From: Larix kaempferi
Taxonomy: Eukaryota > Streptophyta > Pinopsida > Pinales > Pinaceae
Length of the DNA: 64,000 bases
Direction of reading: 5' to 3'
Assembly (NCBI GenBank): GCA_027924585.1
Contig: BSBM01000764.1
Coordinates: 745,501-809,500 of the forward strand
The stretch's first letter is position 1, and every line of letters starts with the position of its first letter. Under the pieces are notes generated by a model that was not told the DNA's origin, made no database searches, and saw nothing but the letters and a program-made list of their open reading frames with translations. The position numbers were made by a program, and so were the translations under genes. Shown piece by piece: positions 1 to 11,507 of the stretch.

Positions 1-95
1 ATGGAAATTCAAAAAGATAGTATGTTATAAATTCTATGGGATCAAATGCTCTTGTGGCCAAAGAATGATATGACAGAAAAATAAGCTTTTTTACA

Positions 96-1990
96 ATGGG
101 ATTAGACACAAGAGACGCCTGTCAAAATGCATGGTATAAATGCCATGGGATAAAAAAGAGCACTTTCTTCAATTATAAAAGAATGGTCTTGAATGGTGAT
201 GTGAGAGCTGTGCACGGTAACAGTGGCTTGGAAAAATTGGAAAAATCTATGGCAAACACTACTGCACTGGTAGCTATTATTAATAAAATTGTAGTAGAGA
301 ATTCAGACAAATCTCCACATCTTACACGATTAATCAGTGGAGATGGAACAAGGACAACCTTGAAATTATTTCCCGCTAATATGTACCATGGTTTACTGCG
401 AGAAATGGCTAACGATGAAATGAAAACAATCGGTTTGCCTCCAGTATCACAATCCTCCTTTAGCAAGGTGATGAGAGAAGATTTTCCAGATGTTAAAATT
501 TCTAAATCAAACTCCTTTGCAAGGTGTAATGAGTGCATTACAATACAGGATAGGATTAAGGGGACCACTGATCCAGCTAAGGTGGAAAAGTTGCGAGTAA
601 ACCAAGAAGATCATAATAAATACATCGCAAGTTGTCACCAGCTCTATTATTCACACAGGTCGGCTTCACAGAACAATCCGAAGACTTATCTCAGTATTGT
701 TCGTGACAAAATGGATAAGTCAAAGAATTCCATTTCAAGGATGGGTAAGAAGGAAAAATATTTTAGTAATGTTATGAATCTTCCGATATCATTGACTAGA
801 TTGTTGACTCATGGACACAATACTGGGGGTTTTAGTCATTTCAACCTCTCATTTTTAGAGATGGGATCGAATTTCACTGTGACATCCTTGGCTAAATGCT
901 TGAAATGTCTTGAAGAACCAGTGGTTGATAAATATGGTGATTTGCTCTACAAAGGCAGAACATCTAAGCACCAATTGAATGATGCTCTATTTCAATCAGA
1001 CTCATATGAAAAGTGTTCGATCTACAGACAAGATGTAAGGCAAGATGATGTAATGTGTGTTGATGGTACTAATCAATGCATGCCAAATAGAAAACTACCA
1101 CCCATGTTGTTTTTGCAAATGGATAATTGTTCAGGCGATAACAAAAATCGCTTTGTATTTTCATTTTGATCTCTTTTAACATCAAGGAGAGTGTTTGAGA
1201 TAGTTGAAGTTGGATTCCTCCCGGTTGGACACACCCATGAAGACATAGATGGAACTTATGGCAGGTTATCAGCAAAGCTAATGCGCAAGGATATAGTTTC
1301 ACTCCCGAAAATTATGGATACGTATAGGACATGTGAAGATCAAAATTCCTTTGTTCCTTATCTAATTGATGAAATTTATGATTTTAAGAGTTTTGTGAAA
1401 CCCCACCTTTTGGATGGAAATGCCAAAATCATCAGTATAAAAAAATGCCAGTTTTTAGATTTCAGCTCATAGATGACATTCCAGTCATGCAATGGAAGGC
1501 ATCACTTCAGGATGAAGCTTGGTCGTCTCATGTTCATCTTTGGTGGTCATTTCCAGATGGTAGCACGGACTTGCCAGTGGGACAACCTAGGTTATTAAAT
1601 CTACAATCAAAAATTCCTTCGGAGATTGACGAAATAAAAAAGGGACTAGAAACATATATTTCATTTTGGAATCAAGGGATTGAGAAGGGAGATGAACAAT
1701 TTTGGTATCCCAAGTTAAATTATTGGGAGGTTGTACTTAAAGCTTTGGATAGTCCCTTCAAGAGTGTTGATTAGGCATCAACTAACTTTTGTCCATCGAC
1801 AAGCCATGATATTCGTAGTAGTGAACCTATAAGATTTGAACATGAAATTATGGATGCCTATTTGAAGGAAAATGATCCTACTTTGCAGGATTGCTATGTT
1901 GGACCACTGTGCAACAAGCCTAGATATGAATTCATTCCAAGAGTGGATGTTGTAAAGGGCCAAATGGTCATTGTGCATTTTGTTATTTGA
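96..1990 (+). pseudogene. DUF7869-like (RNase H-like, transposon-associated) protein, decayed
   Basis: The reading frame runs about 630 codons. It has a TGA at 1167-1169, a frameshift in an A-run near 1438-1447 and a TAG at 1772-1774, and ends at TGA 1988-1990. Visible family landmarks are a Cys-containing segment (FARCNECI, near residue 142), a YLSIVRDKMDKSK block, the acidic motif MDNCSGDNKN (near residue 342) and VGHTHEDID just after the first stop. From memory, the DN..NKN and GHTHEDID signatures mark a widespread eukaryotic family with an RNase H-like core. It is usually multicopy and thought to derive from mobile elements. The frame stays open upstream of the first ATG at 96 for about 12 codons, so the true N-terminus may lie further left or outside the window. 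The family call is from recognised motifs; the transposase role is inference. Confidence 0.7.
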
Positions 1991-2260
1991 AATTCACACT
2001 TTTCAAATTAGAAATTGCATTTTTTTATTTTAAATTCACACTTTTCAAATGAAAATTTTCATTTTTTAATTTGAAATTCACACTTTTCAAATCAAAATTT
2101 GCATTTTTTGATTTGAAATTCACACTTTTCATATCAAAATTTGCATTTTTTGATTTGAAATTCACACTTTTTGAATTGAAATTCATAGTTTTTTTATTTG
2201 AAATTCACACTTTTTGAATTGAAATTCATAGTTTTATAACAAAAAAATGCAATTTTAAGG
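1988..2260. repeat. AT-rich minisatellite, about 42-bp unit
   Basis: Six or so tandem units each contain GAAATTCACACTTTT followed by a variable AT-rich tail such as GAAATTTGCATTTTTTGATTT. They start exactly at the stop codon of the preceding decayed gene. Degenerate relatives of the CACTTTCA core continue to about 2400. Confidence 0.8.
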
Positions 2261-3500
2261 TTCATATGTAGTAAAAAAACACACGATTCGAATAGAAAAA
2301 CGCAATTTTCAAAGCCAATATTGCCACTTTCAGAACCTGTTTTTGCACTTTAGAAAGGTTGATATTGACACTTTCAAAGCCTAAATTCACACTTTCTTAG
2401 TCCAAAAATTTTCTAATAAGTCCAAATTTAATAAATTTGGTGTTCCATGCTTATCAACCGGTCTTGTGTCAGGTCTGTACATCCATTAATTGGTTACAAT
2501 ATGATCCCAATTCTCAGGGTAGGACTCATGTGCTACCATGTACTTTAGCTCTCGTCGACATCAAAAAACTATATTTCGAGAGTTGCAGTAGTTGCAGATT
2601 GTACCTAGGGATCCCTTTCAATCACTATAAGGGATCACCTCTAACTTAGTAGGGAGATTCATTAGTGCTCCTTAACTAGGTGGTTTCTCTATGCTCGACG
2701 TCAACACATCATCGCATCAAGGGGAGACGTAATTTTGAAGGTAGCAGTGTTCACATTTGGAAATCATGATAGTAGTCTATTTGGTACTGTAAATTCCTTA
2801 GGAAGAGTTACATACCAATTTTGTTCACCACCACAGTGGGTTTATCATGGTCACCAATAGTCCCATTTCTTCGAATATTCCGCAGCAGTTCCAAGGGAAT
2901 TTACTCTAACATGGTTTGAAACCACCTTCATCCATGTCCCAGCAGTATAATAGAGTCAACACCTTTGTCCTCTCTCATTGTAATCACTTTGAGCGTATTT
3001 TACGAGCATGGGCATGCTTGCCTTGTTTGTATAAAAACTATTCTTTATTACAACTCCAACGGTTGTCACCAACATTCCTTCCCCATGGGAGAACCTTATT
3101 TTTCCACATATGCTTCGTCCTACAGAACAAGAGTGAAACAACATAAAACATGATGCATTATCGGCTCTACAGCACCCTCCGAACCATGATACATCAGGGG
3201 ACATCTGTTGATGCCTAAAAGTTGCACACATGTGACATTTCGGCGATTCATTTAGTAAATCATCATCAACATAAAGAATGAATCTCACCACGTGCATCCT
3301 CAATAGATACAAAACAAAGCATGAGTCCACAAGTTCCAAGAAACAACCAAAACAAAGGGTAGTGCGGGAATTACACAGTTGACCCAGGCTATAGCGCAGG
3401 TTACCTGAACAATTCCTGCGCTACACCCGCACGGCTTTTCCTTCAATATCCGTGCTATTATCAAAACGACGGGACCACTCATGCCCAACGGCGCATTGAA
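2261..3500. other. No recognisable gene
   Basis: Short overlapping frames on both strands show no domain I recognise. The stretch is of mixed composition, more GC-rich around 3300-3500, where a short perfect inverted repeat sits. It may be old repeat sequence. Confidence 0.5.
3393..3422. repeat. Perfect 8-bp inverted repeat (hairpin)
   Basis: AGCGCAGG at 3393-3400 is matched by CCTGCGCT at 3415-3422 with a 14-nt loop. It lies in a locally GC-richer segment. No adjacent gene or T-run gives it a role. Confidence 0.5.
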
Positions 3501-3522
3501 AGCTCAATTCTCCCCAAGGATC

Positions 3523-4160
3523 AGAGTTCGGATCCTCACACACTTGGTGGCATTAATTAGACCCCTTTTGTAACTTGGAACTGGTTCATGAAGGAGGAGA
3601 GTTCACATTTGGATCTAGTTGTTTGTTGGACACCTCTTAGCCTATAAAAGGAATCCATTTTCATGCATTTGGTAGAGAGAAATTAGAGTAGGGTTATGTT
3701 GCTAGATTTGAGTTGGAGATTCTTCATAGCCCACCTTTTCCTACCATTGTAAGCATTTCCAAGCTTGCTTGCCACCTACGATCAAGGGGGTTCTTCCACC
3801 TACTTAGCATTTAGTTTGGACAAGAAAAGCCTCCCTAAGGGATATTGTTGAATTCTCTTGATTCCTTCACCTCCTAGGTGTTGTACAACTATTCCATTAG
3901 TAAATACAAGAGTGGTTTAGCATACCTTTGTGTTGTTGTTGGATTTTGCATCTTTCCCCCATCTCTTTTATTTTATTTTCATCAATATTTCCATGTTTGA
4001 ATGTGAACTACACTAACAATCTCTTGCAGGATCACTTGGAGGAATACCAACCAATCAAAAGGTGGCTCCAAGGACTGAGGCCTTGCAACAACCTACAAGG
4101 CTTAGCCCCTCACGAAGTGGAAGAGTGCACTTGTGCAATTTTTTTCGTAACAAGGTGCTA
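3523..4160 (+). repeat. LTR-like segment with TATA box
   Basis: This stretch has a canonical TATAAAAGG at 3643-3651 followed by a pyrimidine-rich leader, and a good splice-acceptor-like tract (TCTCTTGCAG) ending at 4030. The layout resembles the promoter and leader of a plant LTR retrotransposon. I found no second LTR, PBS or coding region, so a solo or truncated LTR is only inferred. Confidence 0.3.
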
Positions 4161-4179
4161 GGTTAACACTCATAAAATA

Positions 4180-4732
4180 TGTGATGGAAGTGATCATTCA
4201 TATTTATTGGCATTCACTGGGATGGATTCCAAAGGGTCTATTGGATAAGATAAGGAAAATCCATGTCAAATTCTTGTGGGAGGAGAGGGGGGAAGAATAA
4301 TCAAGCTGGAATCCCTTTGGAAAGATGGAAAATTAGTTTGAAACATAAGGATGAAAGAGGCTAGGGATTGAAAAAGTTACATGTATTGGACACTTCCCTG
4401 GCTGCGAAGAGCCTCTAGAATCTCATCCCGAAAGATAAATTATAGAACATGATTATTGTGCATAAATACATAGCTCCAACTTCTATTTTGGACTATATTA
4501 AGTGTCTTCAAAAGAGTATAAAAAATGTGCTAAATCATTGGAAAGAGATGGATTTGGCTTTCCTAATTATCGACAATCATCTTGCTTGAAAGGCCAAGAA
4601 TTGTGAGTAGGTAAGATTAGGGATATCTTCAATTATGGGTTGTGGAGAATCAATTATTTTTCCACCTGAACTAATTAATCATTTCCATGATAGAGGTATA
4701 TCCATTTTAAATCATATAGTGTATCCAACATT
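4180..4732 (+). pseudogene. LINE (non-LTR retrotransposon), C-terminal RT part; left half of a split copy
   Basis: Frame-shifted translation gives the region C-terminal to the LINE reverse transcriptase palm: LGWIPKG, an aromatic and Trp-rich stretch, then ELINHFHDRGISILNHIVYPT just before 4732. Plant LINEs have this segment immediately before the zinc-binding zf-RVT domain. Several stops and frameshifts show it is dead. It stops at the LTR of Copia-1 and resumes after the far LTR at 13083. Confidence 0.7.
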
Positions 4733-6318
4733 TGTTGAAAGTATTCAAATAACTGAGAGGGGGGGGGGGGTGAATCAGTTATTACTGTGCTTAAACAATT
4801 TTAAATTCTTTTTCCCTTTTAACTTTGATGAAGTGTGACAATCAATATGATATGAGATGTTCTATGCACATTCCTTTATAGCAGGTATATTGTTATAACA
4901 GAATTAAATATAAGGCATATAAACAATGTTCAATCACATAAATATGCAGAGGCACTGATTTTCCTGAGGAAACCCATAAAGGGAAAAAACATCTTCTTCT
5001 TAGGATGAAAGGAAAGCTCCAACTTCTCTTTACATTCTATTTTATCTGAGCTACAACCCAGATGAGGCTGCTACCACTGTTTCTTCAGCACCAACTGAAT
5101 GGAATCTACAACTCCTAAATGTACAAGCACCAACTTGCAAAGAAGACTTTACAGTATTCCCTTGCTCCTCCCTACCACCCTATGTAAGAAAAATTTCAGT
5201 CAATTATATCACACTAGTTCAGATATATCAGTACATACCCTTTTCATTTTTGTTATGTGCTGCTACAGCATGGATTTCTGGGCATTCTATTCTTCATTAA
5301 ATCGAGCCACACATTTTTCTTCTGAATTGTTAACTTCGAATCATAGCTTCATCCTCTTCAGCCAGCAACCACTCCTATTCATCCTCTCCATTCTCCTTCC
5401 CATTTTGTTCTCCTCAATTTTTTATTTTTTTTATAGATGCTGAAGTTATATGCCTCGGTCTCTTTAACTTCCAGATATTCCAATTCTAAAACTGAAACTG
5501 TCTCTTTAACTCCCAATTCAAAAATTGAATTGTCTCTTTGACTTCCAGAATTTACACGCTGTAAATTAATAAATAAAAAAATGTTTGAGAGTCGCAGATT
5601 TTCTGAGTCGCGACTGTCTGGGTCACGGGCATCTAAGTCTCAGCCGTCTGAGTCGCGGCTGTCTGAGTCATGGCCATCTGAGTCTCAACCATCTGAGTCA
5701 CAACCGTCTGAGTTGCAGCTGTCTGAGTCACGGTCGTCTGAGTCTCAGCCATTCGAGTCATAGCTTGTCTGATTCGCAGCTGTTTGAGGTGCAACCGTCT
5801 GAGTCATGGTCGTCTGAGTCGCAGCCGTCTGAGTCACGGCCGTCTGAGTCTCAGCCGTCTAAGTCATAGCTTGTCTGAGTCGCAACTGTTTGAGTTGCAG
5901 CCATCTAAGTCATAGCTTGTCTAACAACATTCTTTTCTTGTATTTCAAAATCAGTCACAGCTTTAGTAAACTGAAGTTGGTATGGTTTGAGTCACCTGCC
6001 TTGTCTGCTTTCCAACCATCAATGACAACTGAATCATAGTGCCAACAATCTCCCCCTTTGGCATTGATGGAAACCTAAAATTTATGATGCTACTTTTCAT
6101 CTGCAACTACCTAAACTTCTCCCCCTTTGACATCAATGTCAAAGATACATTTTACAGAAACAACTCCCCCTATCAAGAAGAATCCAAAAAAAATGGGCAT
6201 GAGGAACTACACAGAACTTATAGTATAATCATATCTACAATACACATATACTCCCCCTTTCAAGGTGAACTCAATAATCTGGTCATGAGGAAAAGTCAAT
6301 ATGAAATCATCATAAGCA
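4733..6318 (-). repeat. Copia-1 LTR, left copy (3' LTR of the element)
   Basis: This matches 11508-13082 throughout. Notable parts are a poly-G run near 4760 (longer than in the right LTR), a 15-bp minisatellite at 5590-5930, and several CTCCCCCTTT(G/C) tracts between 6050 and 6260. The inner edge is set by comparison with the right LTR; the left copy may run a few bases further. Confidence 0.88.
5590..5930. repeat. 15-bp minisatellite in Copia-1 LTR
   Basis: About 20 units of consensus GTCTGAGTCNCRGCC (variants in the last six bases) are arranged head to tail. Because 15 is a multiple of three, the array reads as a false Ser/Glu-rich peptide in one frame. Many units contain TGAGTCA or TGAGTC, the core bound by GCN4-type bZIP factors. 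The same array is in the right LTR at 12350-12690. Confidence 0.9.
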
Positions 6319-6344
6319 CATATCTGATATTCATTAAACCCAGA

Positions 6345-6355
6345 CTCCCCCTATC
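6345..6355 (-). other. Candidate polypurine tract of Copia-1
   Basis: The minus strand reads GATAGGGGGAG here, just inside the left LTR. It lies about 26 bp from the LTR edge that the LTR alignment gives, which is further than usual. Either the LTR edge is misplaced or the right LTR has a small terminal deletion. Confidence 0.5.
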
Positions 6356-6367
6356 ATGGTGAGGAGA

Positions 6368-6805
6368 TCAGTTGGAATTGGGTAGGACACCCAACTTTTG
6401 ACGAAGATATTCAAACTGTGCCTTGGACAATAGCTTAATAAAGATATCATCTGTTTGTTTTGTAGAGGGAATAAAATTCAATTGAACCAATCTGTTTGTG
6501 ACTTGCTCCCTTAGAAAGTGATACTTAATTGGTATGTGCTTAGTCTTGGAATGAAGCACAGGGTTTTTAGACACATTGATAGCACTTGTGTTATCGCAGT
6601 GAATAGGGATAGGTTCAAAATATTTTACATCCAAATCAGCAAGAGTTTGTATCATCCATAATACATGTGTACAACATGTTGTAGTAGCTATGTATTTAGC
6701 CTCAATAGTAGATAGAGAGATAGAACCTTGCTTTTTACTCATCCATGCTATTAATGAATCACCTAAGAAGAATGCACCTCCACTAGTGCTCTTTCTTTCA
6801 TCCAA
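6368..6805 (-). pseudogene. Copia-1 RNase H domain
   Basis: This 145-codon open piece is the C-terminal RNase H of copia pol, which removes RNA from the RNA/DNA hybrid. It begins with DERKSTSGGAFFLG, followed by STIEAKYIA (catalytic Glu) and IHCDNTSAI (catalytic Asp). It ends with the usual FEYLRQKLGV tail of copia pol. A stop at its upstream edge (in the DxD.AN segment) separates it from the RT piece at 6815. Confidence 0.88.
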
Positions 6806-6814
6806 ACAGTTTGC

Positions 6815-7948
6815 CTAGTCAACATCTAAATATGCAATCAATTGAAAGTTTTGATTCCTAGGATACCAGAGACCATAAGTCATTGTGCCTTTCAAGTATT
6901 TGAAAATTCTCTTCACAACTACCAAGTGACTTTGTTTGGGAGCAGACTGAAATCTTCCTACCATTCCAACATCATGCATGATATCAAGACGAGTTGTTGT
7001 AATATATAGAAGACTGTCTATCATTGACCTATATGTTCTTTGATCAACATCTAGTGAGATATCATCTTTGCTAAGCTTGCAGCCAACAATCATAGGGGTA
7101 CTAACAGGTGAAGAATCCTCCATTTGAAACTTTTTCTTCATCTCCTCCAGATACTTCTCTTGAGAGAGAAATAGACCTTCAGAATTCTGATTGATTTGAA
7201 GACCGAGAAAGTATGATAATTCTCCAATCATTGACATTTCAAACTCAGATTGCATGGCATTAGCAAACCACTGGAAAGAAGATGCATTAGTACATCCAAA
7301 GATAATGTCATCAACATAAACTAGAACAATTAATAAATCATCACCTTCAGTTTTGATGTACAGATTGCTATCAGCAGTGCCCTTCTTGAATCCTTTTTCT
7401 TGTAAATATTTATCCAATCTGTAGTACCAGGCTCTTGGTGCTTGTTTCAATCCATATAGTTCCTTCTTTAGTTTTCAGACATAATCAGGATTGCATGTCA
7501 GTGAAAAACCTTCAGGTTGCTCCATATACACTTCTTCTTCTAGATCTCCATTTAGAAAAGCTGATTAAACATCCATCTAATAAACTTTGAAATTTTTGTG
7601 ACAGGCATAAGCAAGAAACATTCTTATAGCTTCCATTCTTGCCACAGGTGCAAAAGTCTCATCAAAATCTTGTCCCTCAACTTGTGCATACCCCTTGCAA
7701 ACCAATCTGGATTTATTTCTCACAATTTGTCATTTTTCATTCATCTTATTCTTAAATACCCATTTGGTACCTATCACATTCTTATCTGCTGGTCTAGGAA
7801 CAAGTTCCCAAGTATTATTCTTTTCAATCTGATCAAGCTCTTCATTCATGGATTTTATCCAATCTTCATCTTCACTAGCTTCATAAAAATTCTTGGGTTC
7901 TATTATAGATAAAAAGGCAATGTGAGACTGTTCTGTATCTTTGAGTAA
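6815..7948 (-). pseudogene. Copia-1 reverse transcriptase
   Basis: The RT domain copies element RNA into DNA. Reading leftwards from 7948, visible blocks are [63 protein letters not shown] and the catalytic LVYVDDIIFG near 7300-7335. Stops interrupt it around 7480 and 7565. The segment 6815-7450 is open for 211 codons and keeps the YVDD box. The product is not functional as it stands. Confidence 0.88.
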
Positions 7949-9075
7949 CTATCTTCTTGTCTGCACACCTTCATTCTTGTCACCAATGATCTGACTTTCA
8001 GGATGATTTTTCTGAATAATTCTTGAAGGAGGTTTTACTGATTGCTGCTGTGAGTCTGCATCTTCATTCTCTGATTTAGATTCTTCCTTTTTTGATTCTT
8101 GGACCTGTTCTTCTTCTTCTTCAACTATATCCTCTGTACATGATTCATCACTGTTTATTTGAGTGTCTTTTACATGACTCCCTTCATCTACTTTAATATC
8201 AATGCAATCAACCATTTTATGCAACCTCTTATTATAGCATTTGTATCCTTTGTTGTTTGTAGCATAACCTAAGAAAACACCTTCATCAGCCCTGTCATCA
8301 TATTTACCAAGATGCTCATCATTGTTCTTGATATAACACTTACTCACAAAGACTTTGAAATGCTTGATTGTAGCAGGTCTCCCAAACCATAATTCATAAG
8401 GAGTTTGATCACTATTTGGCCTTAAGTGAGTTTTGTTAAGTATATGAACAGCTGTATGAATTGCCTCTACCCAAAAAACTTGAGAAATATTATTTTCTTT
8501 CATCATTGATCTTGCCATCTGCTGAACTGATCTATTCTGTCTCTCAACCACTCCATTTTGCTATGGAGTCCCTGGAATTATATACTCTCTTTTGATACCC
8601 TGTTCATCACAAAATTCCTTGAACTGAACTCTCCTCCTCTATCGGACCTTACTGCCTTTAGTCTTCTTCCTGTTTGATTCTCAGTCAGATCTTTAAATAC
8701 TTTAAAATTTTCAAATGCTTCAGATTTTTCTTTCAGAAACGCAACCCAAGTAAGTATAGAATAATCATCAATAACTAGCATAAAATAGTTTTCTTTTCCT
8801 GTACCTTCCTTCCTTGATGGTCCACACATATCCATATGCACTAACTGAAGAGGTTTATATGAAGAAGGGAAACTCTTGGATTTGAATTGTGTTCGAGTCA
8901 GTTTTCCCATTTGACAGGGTTTACATACAACATCATCTAGTTTTGATATCTTTGGAAAGTCTTTCACTTATCCATTGTTTCTAAGCTTGATTATATGATC
9001 AAAATTTAAATGTCCAAGTCTTCTATGCCATAGCCAGCACTCATCATACTTTCTTAGATGACATTCCTCCTTTTC
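7949..9075 (-). pseudogene. Copia-1 integrase (GAG-pre zinc region and rve core)
   Basis: Integrase inserts the cDNA. The N-terminal HHCC zinc motif is visible (HRRLGH near 9030, then CKPCQMGK). The DDE core follows with D in HMDMCGPS, D in RSDRGGEF and E in VERQNRSVQQMARSMM. Stops occur near 8966 and in TP*QNGVVERQNR near 8560. The C-terminal part (7949-8300) is acidic and low-complexity, as in copia integrase to RT linkers. Confidence 0.88.
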
Positions 9076-10038
9076 TTATTTCAAGACATAAACATTGTTT
9101 TCTGTTCTTATACCTTTGGCAACCAATTGTCCTGAAGAAACAAATTTAATTTTGCGTTCCTTAGAATTGAAAACAACTTCACATCCTTTGTCACATACCT
9201 GACTGACACTAAGAATATTTTGCTTCATGTCATCTACAAACATAACATCTTGAGATTTCCCTTTTCCATTACTCATACTTACCATTCCTTTGCCTCTGAT
9301 TTTTCCTGGAGCATCATTCCCAAAAGTTACATTTCCTGATTTGTGTTCTTTTAGAGACAGAAACTTACCTTTATCCCCAGTTATGTGTTTGGAGCAACCA
9401 CTGCCAATATACCATGGGTCCTTCTGTCTTTGAGAAAAAAGCACTAAATCACACTGATTGCTTTCTTTATTCTTCAACACTTTTATTTCAGCTGAATGAT
9501 TCACTCTTGAATCTGTTTTGTAGTTCTTCAAATAACATTCTGAAGCCTTGTGTCCATGATTATGAAAAATATAACATTCATGTTCATTGTATAGAAGATA
9601 AAAAGGATTGACATTTCTATTATGAATTCCTCTTCTGATTATTGATGGAGTACAGTGGTTATGATTATTCACTGATTGTTTCATTCCATGCTGCAACATT
9701 TTATTATTGCTAAATATTCTTTGTTGAGTGTTTCTAAGATTGAAAACACAGGTTGCAGCTTTGTGACCAAAGCTAGAATAACAATAACAGTAACCATTAA
9801 AGAAATTTTGATACCTGAATCTTGGCTGTCCTCTTGAAATTGATTGCCTTATCATTCTGTGTTGGACATCTTCTTCTTCATGCTTTCTTGACTGCAGAAT
9901 ATTGCTTTTTGTTCCTGTAGCTCTATCCCTTTTATCATTCATTAGATTATCATTACTGTTGGTGTTATTTGCTTCAGCTTTGATGGAGGTTGCAGACTTT
10001 GTGAATTTTGATTGCTTGCTGCTTTGAAAGTTGATCAC
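9076..10038 (-). pseudogene. Copia-1 gag C-terminal/protease region
   Basis: This 320-codon open piece starts right after the gag frame ends. Its first two thirds hold two Cys/His clusters (CYCYSSFGHKAATC and CYIFHNHGHKASEC), then the aspartic protease. The protease motif reads WYIGSGCSKHITGD where copia proteases have WYLDSGCS. The catalytic Asp codon at 9403-9405 is GGC (Gly) on the minus strand, one transition from GAC. The loss suggests an inactive protease in this copy. Confidence 0.82.
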
Positions 10039-10047
10039 CTTAGTTAT

Positions 10048-11454
10048 TTATTTGTTCTCTGAGTGACTATTGCTTGAACCTTGTTCATAGCCTAGACCAG
10101 ATTTAATCAACGGAGATCTTTGCTTACTTAAGATATTATTCAACTCTTCTGAGGCTTTAATGCTTGAAAAATTATGATGATGCAAAGTTTGGAATTTCTC
10201 TAATTCTTTCTTAACAGTCACCACTTCTTCTTCTAACTTTTCACATCTTGCTCTACTTTCAGCCAGCAATTGTTTAAGAATGTCTTCTATTTTCTTTGCC
10301 TCTTCTAGTTCTATTTTTACCAAAATACAGTCTGTACTAGGTTCTTTATCATTCTTTTCATACTGTATCAGTAATTGTTTTTGTTTCCTCTTCTTTTGTA
10401 TGAGTCTATCAATTTCTTCCAATGCACTAATTAACTCACCTTCCATATCAACTACAACATCTTCATCATTCATGTCACTCTCTGTAAAATCAATATCAAG
10501 ATCTTCTATGGCCATAAGCATAAACAAATTCTCCTTATTTTCACAGGAAGATTCACTATCTGTAGCTTCTGAAGAGTCATCATCATTTGCACACAAGCCT
10601 TTCTTCATGTAATTGTTATCTTTATTATATCTCTTATATGTGTGTTTCTCTTTATCAACAGGATCCTGATCTCTTTTCTTATAAGGACATTTAGATGCAA
10701 AGTGTCCCACCTTACCACAATTGAAACATTTAAAGGGCAACTTGCCTTTATATTTCCCTGATCCAGTTTTCAGTTTTCTTACAACTTCAATCTCATCCAT
10801 TTCAAAATCAGTATTCTTGTCTACTTTGAAAGAGGCTTCTCTAGTGGTATTTTTATCTTTGTTGATCCTCATTTCATAGGCAATTAGATTTCCTAGGAGT
10901 TGATCAATACCCAGATTTTTAAGATCATTTGACTCTTCTATTGCTGAAACTTTGGGGTTAAATTTATCAGGCAAATATCTTAAAATTTTCTGAACTAAGG
11001 ATGCTTCTTCAATTTTTTCACCGAGGCCCTTCATAGAATTCACAAGCTCTTCAACGCTTATAAAATATTTACTAATAGTCTCATCCTCATTCATCTTTAG
11101 CTGTTCAAATTTCAGCCTGTATGTTTGCAGTTTGGCATCATTTACTTTCTCATTCCCTTCATAGCTATTAATAAGTTTATCCCACATATCTTTAGCAGAT
11201 TCAAGATGCATCACTTTCACAAACTTAGATTCAGCAAGACCACTTAATATTGCATTCATTCCCTTAGCATTAAAACTGAATTCCATCTTGTCATCTTTGG
11301 AAGCAAGAACCACAGGTTTTGTATATCCAGTTTCTACAACTTCCCAAACATCAGCACCTAGGGACATTAAATATGTTCTCATTCTAACTTTCCAAAAGGA
11401 AAAATTTGTTCCAAACATAGGATCTTTATTGGTTGAGCCTTCATGGATTGTCAT
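10048..11454 (-). CDS. Copia-1 gag, 468 codons, still open
   Basis: Gag forms the virus-like particle and binds element RNA. The ATG at 11454 lies about 40 bp inside the PBS and gives MTIHEGSTNKDPMFGTNFSF, a typical copia gag start. The UBN2-type gag core spans about residues 60-190, and a CCHC zinc knuckle (CFNCGKVGHFASKC) lies near residue 245. The C-terminal third is acidic with predicted coiled-coil (heptads of E, K, L from about 340 to 440). The frame has no internal stop, unlike pol in the same element. Expression is unproven. Confidence 0.85.
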   Translation of the reverse strand: MTIHEGSTNKDPMFGTNFSFWKVRMRTYLMSLGADVWEVVETGYTKPVVLASKDDKMEFSFNAKGMNAILSGLAESKFVKVMHLESAKDMWDKLINSYEGNEKVNDAKLQTYRLKFEQLKMNEDETISKYFISVEELVNSMKGLGEKIEEASLVQKILRYLPDKFNPKVSAIEESNDLKNLGIDQLLGNLIAYEMRINKDKNTTREASFKVDKNTDFEMDEIEVVRKLKTGSGKYKGKLPFKCFNCGKVGHFASKCPYKKRDQDPVDKEKHTYKRYNKDNNYMKKGLCANDDDSSEATDSESSCENKENLFMLMAIEDLDIDFTESDMNDEDVVVDMEGELISALEEIDRLIQKKRKQKQLLIQYEKNDKEPSTDCILVKIELEEAKKIEDILKQLLAESRARCEKLEEEVVTVKKELEKFQTLHHHNFSSIKASEELNNILSKQRSPLIKSGLGYEQGSSNSHSENK

Positions 11455-11493
11455 GTTTAAGCTTTCGGATCTACCTTAGCCTAAAGGAACATT

Positions 11494-11505
11494 GCTCTGA
11501 TACCA
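11494..11505 (-). other. Primer binding site of Copia-1 (initiator tRNA-Met)
   Basis: Minus-strand TGGTATCAGAGC lies two bases inside the right LTR. It is complementary to the 3' end of initiator tRNA-Met, the standard plant copia primer. Confidence 0.92.
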
Positions 11506-11507
11506 AT

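Noticed and set aside
5581-5869. Ser/Glu-rich frames at 5581-5763 and 5585-5869
   Set aside because: They are translations of the 15-bp minisatellite in the LTR. Any multiple-of-three repeat without a stop gives such frames.
10280-10612. A 110-codon Ser/Phe-rich plus-strand frame
   Set aside because: It lies opposite the open gag frame of Copia-1 and mirrors its acidic coiled-coil region.
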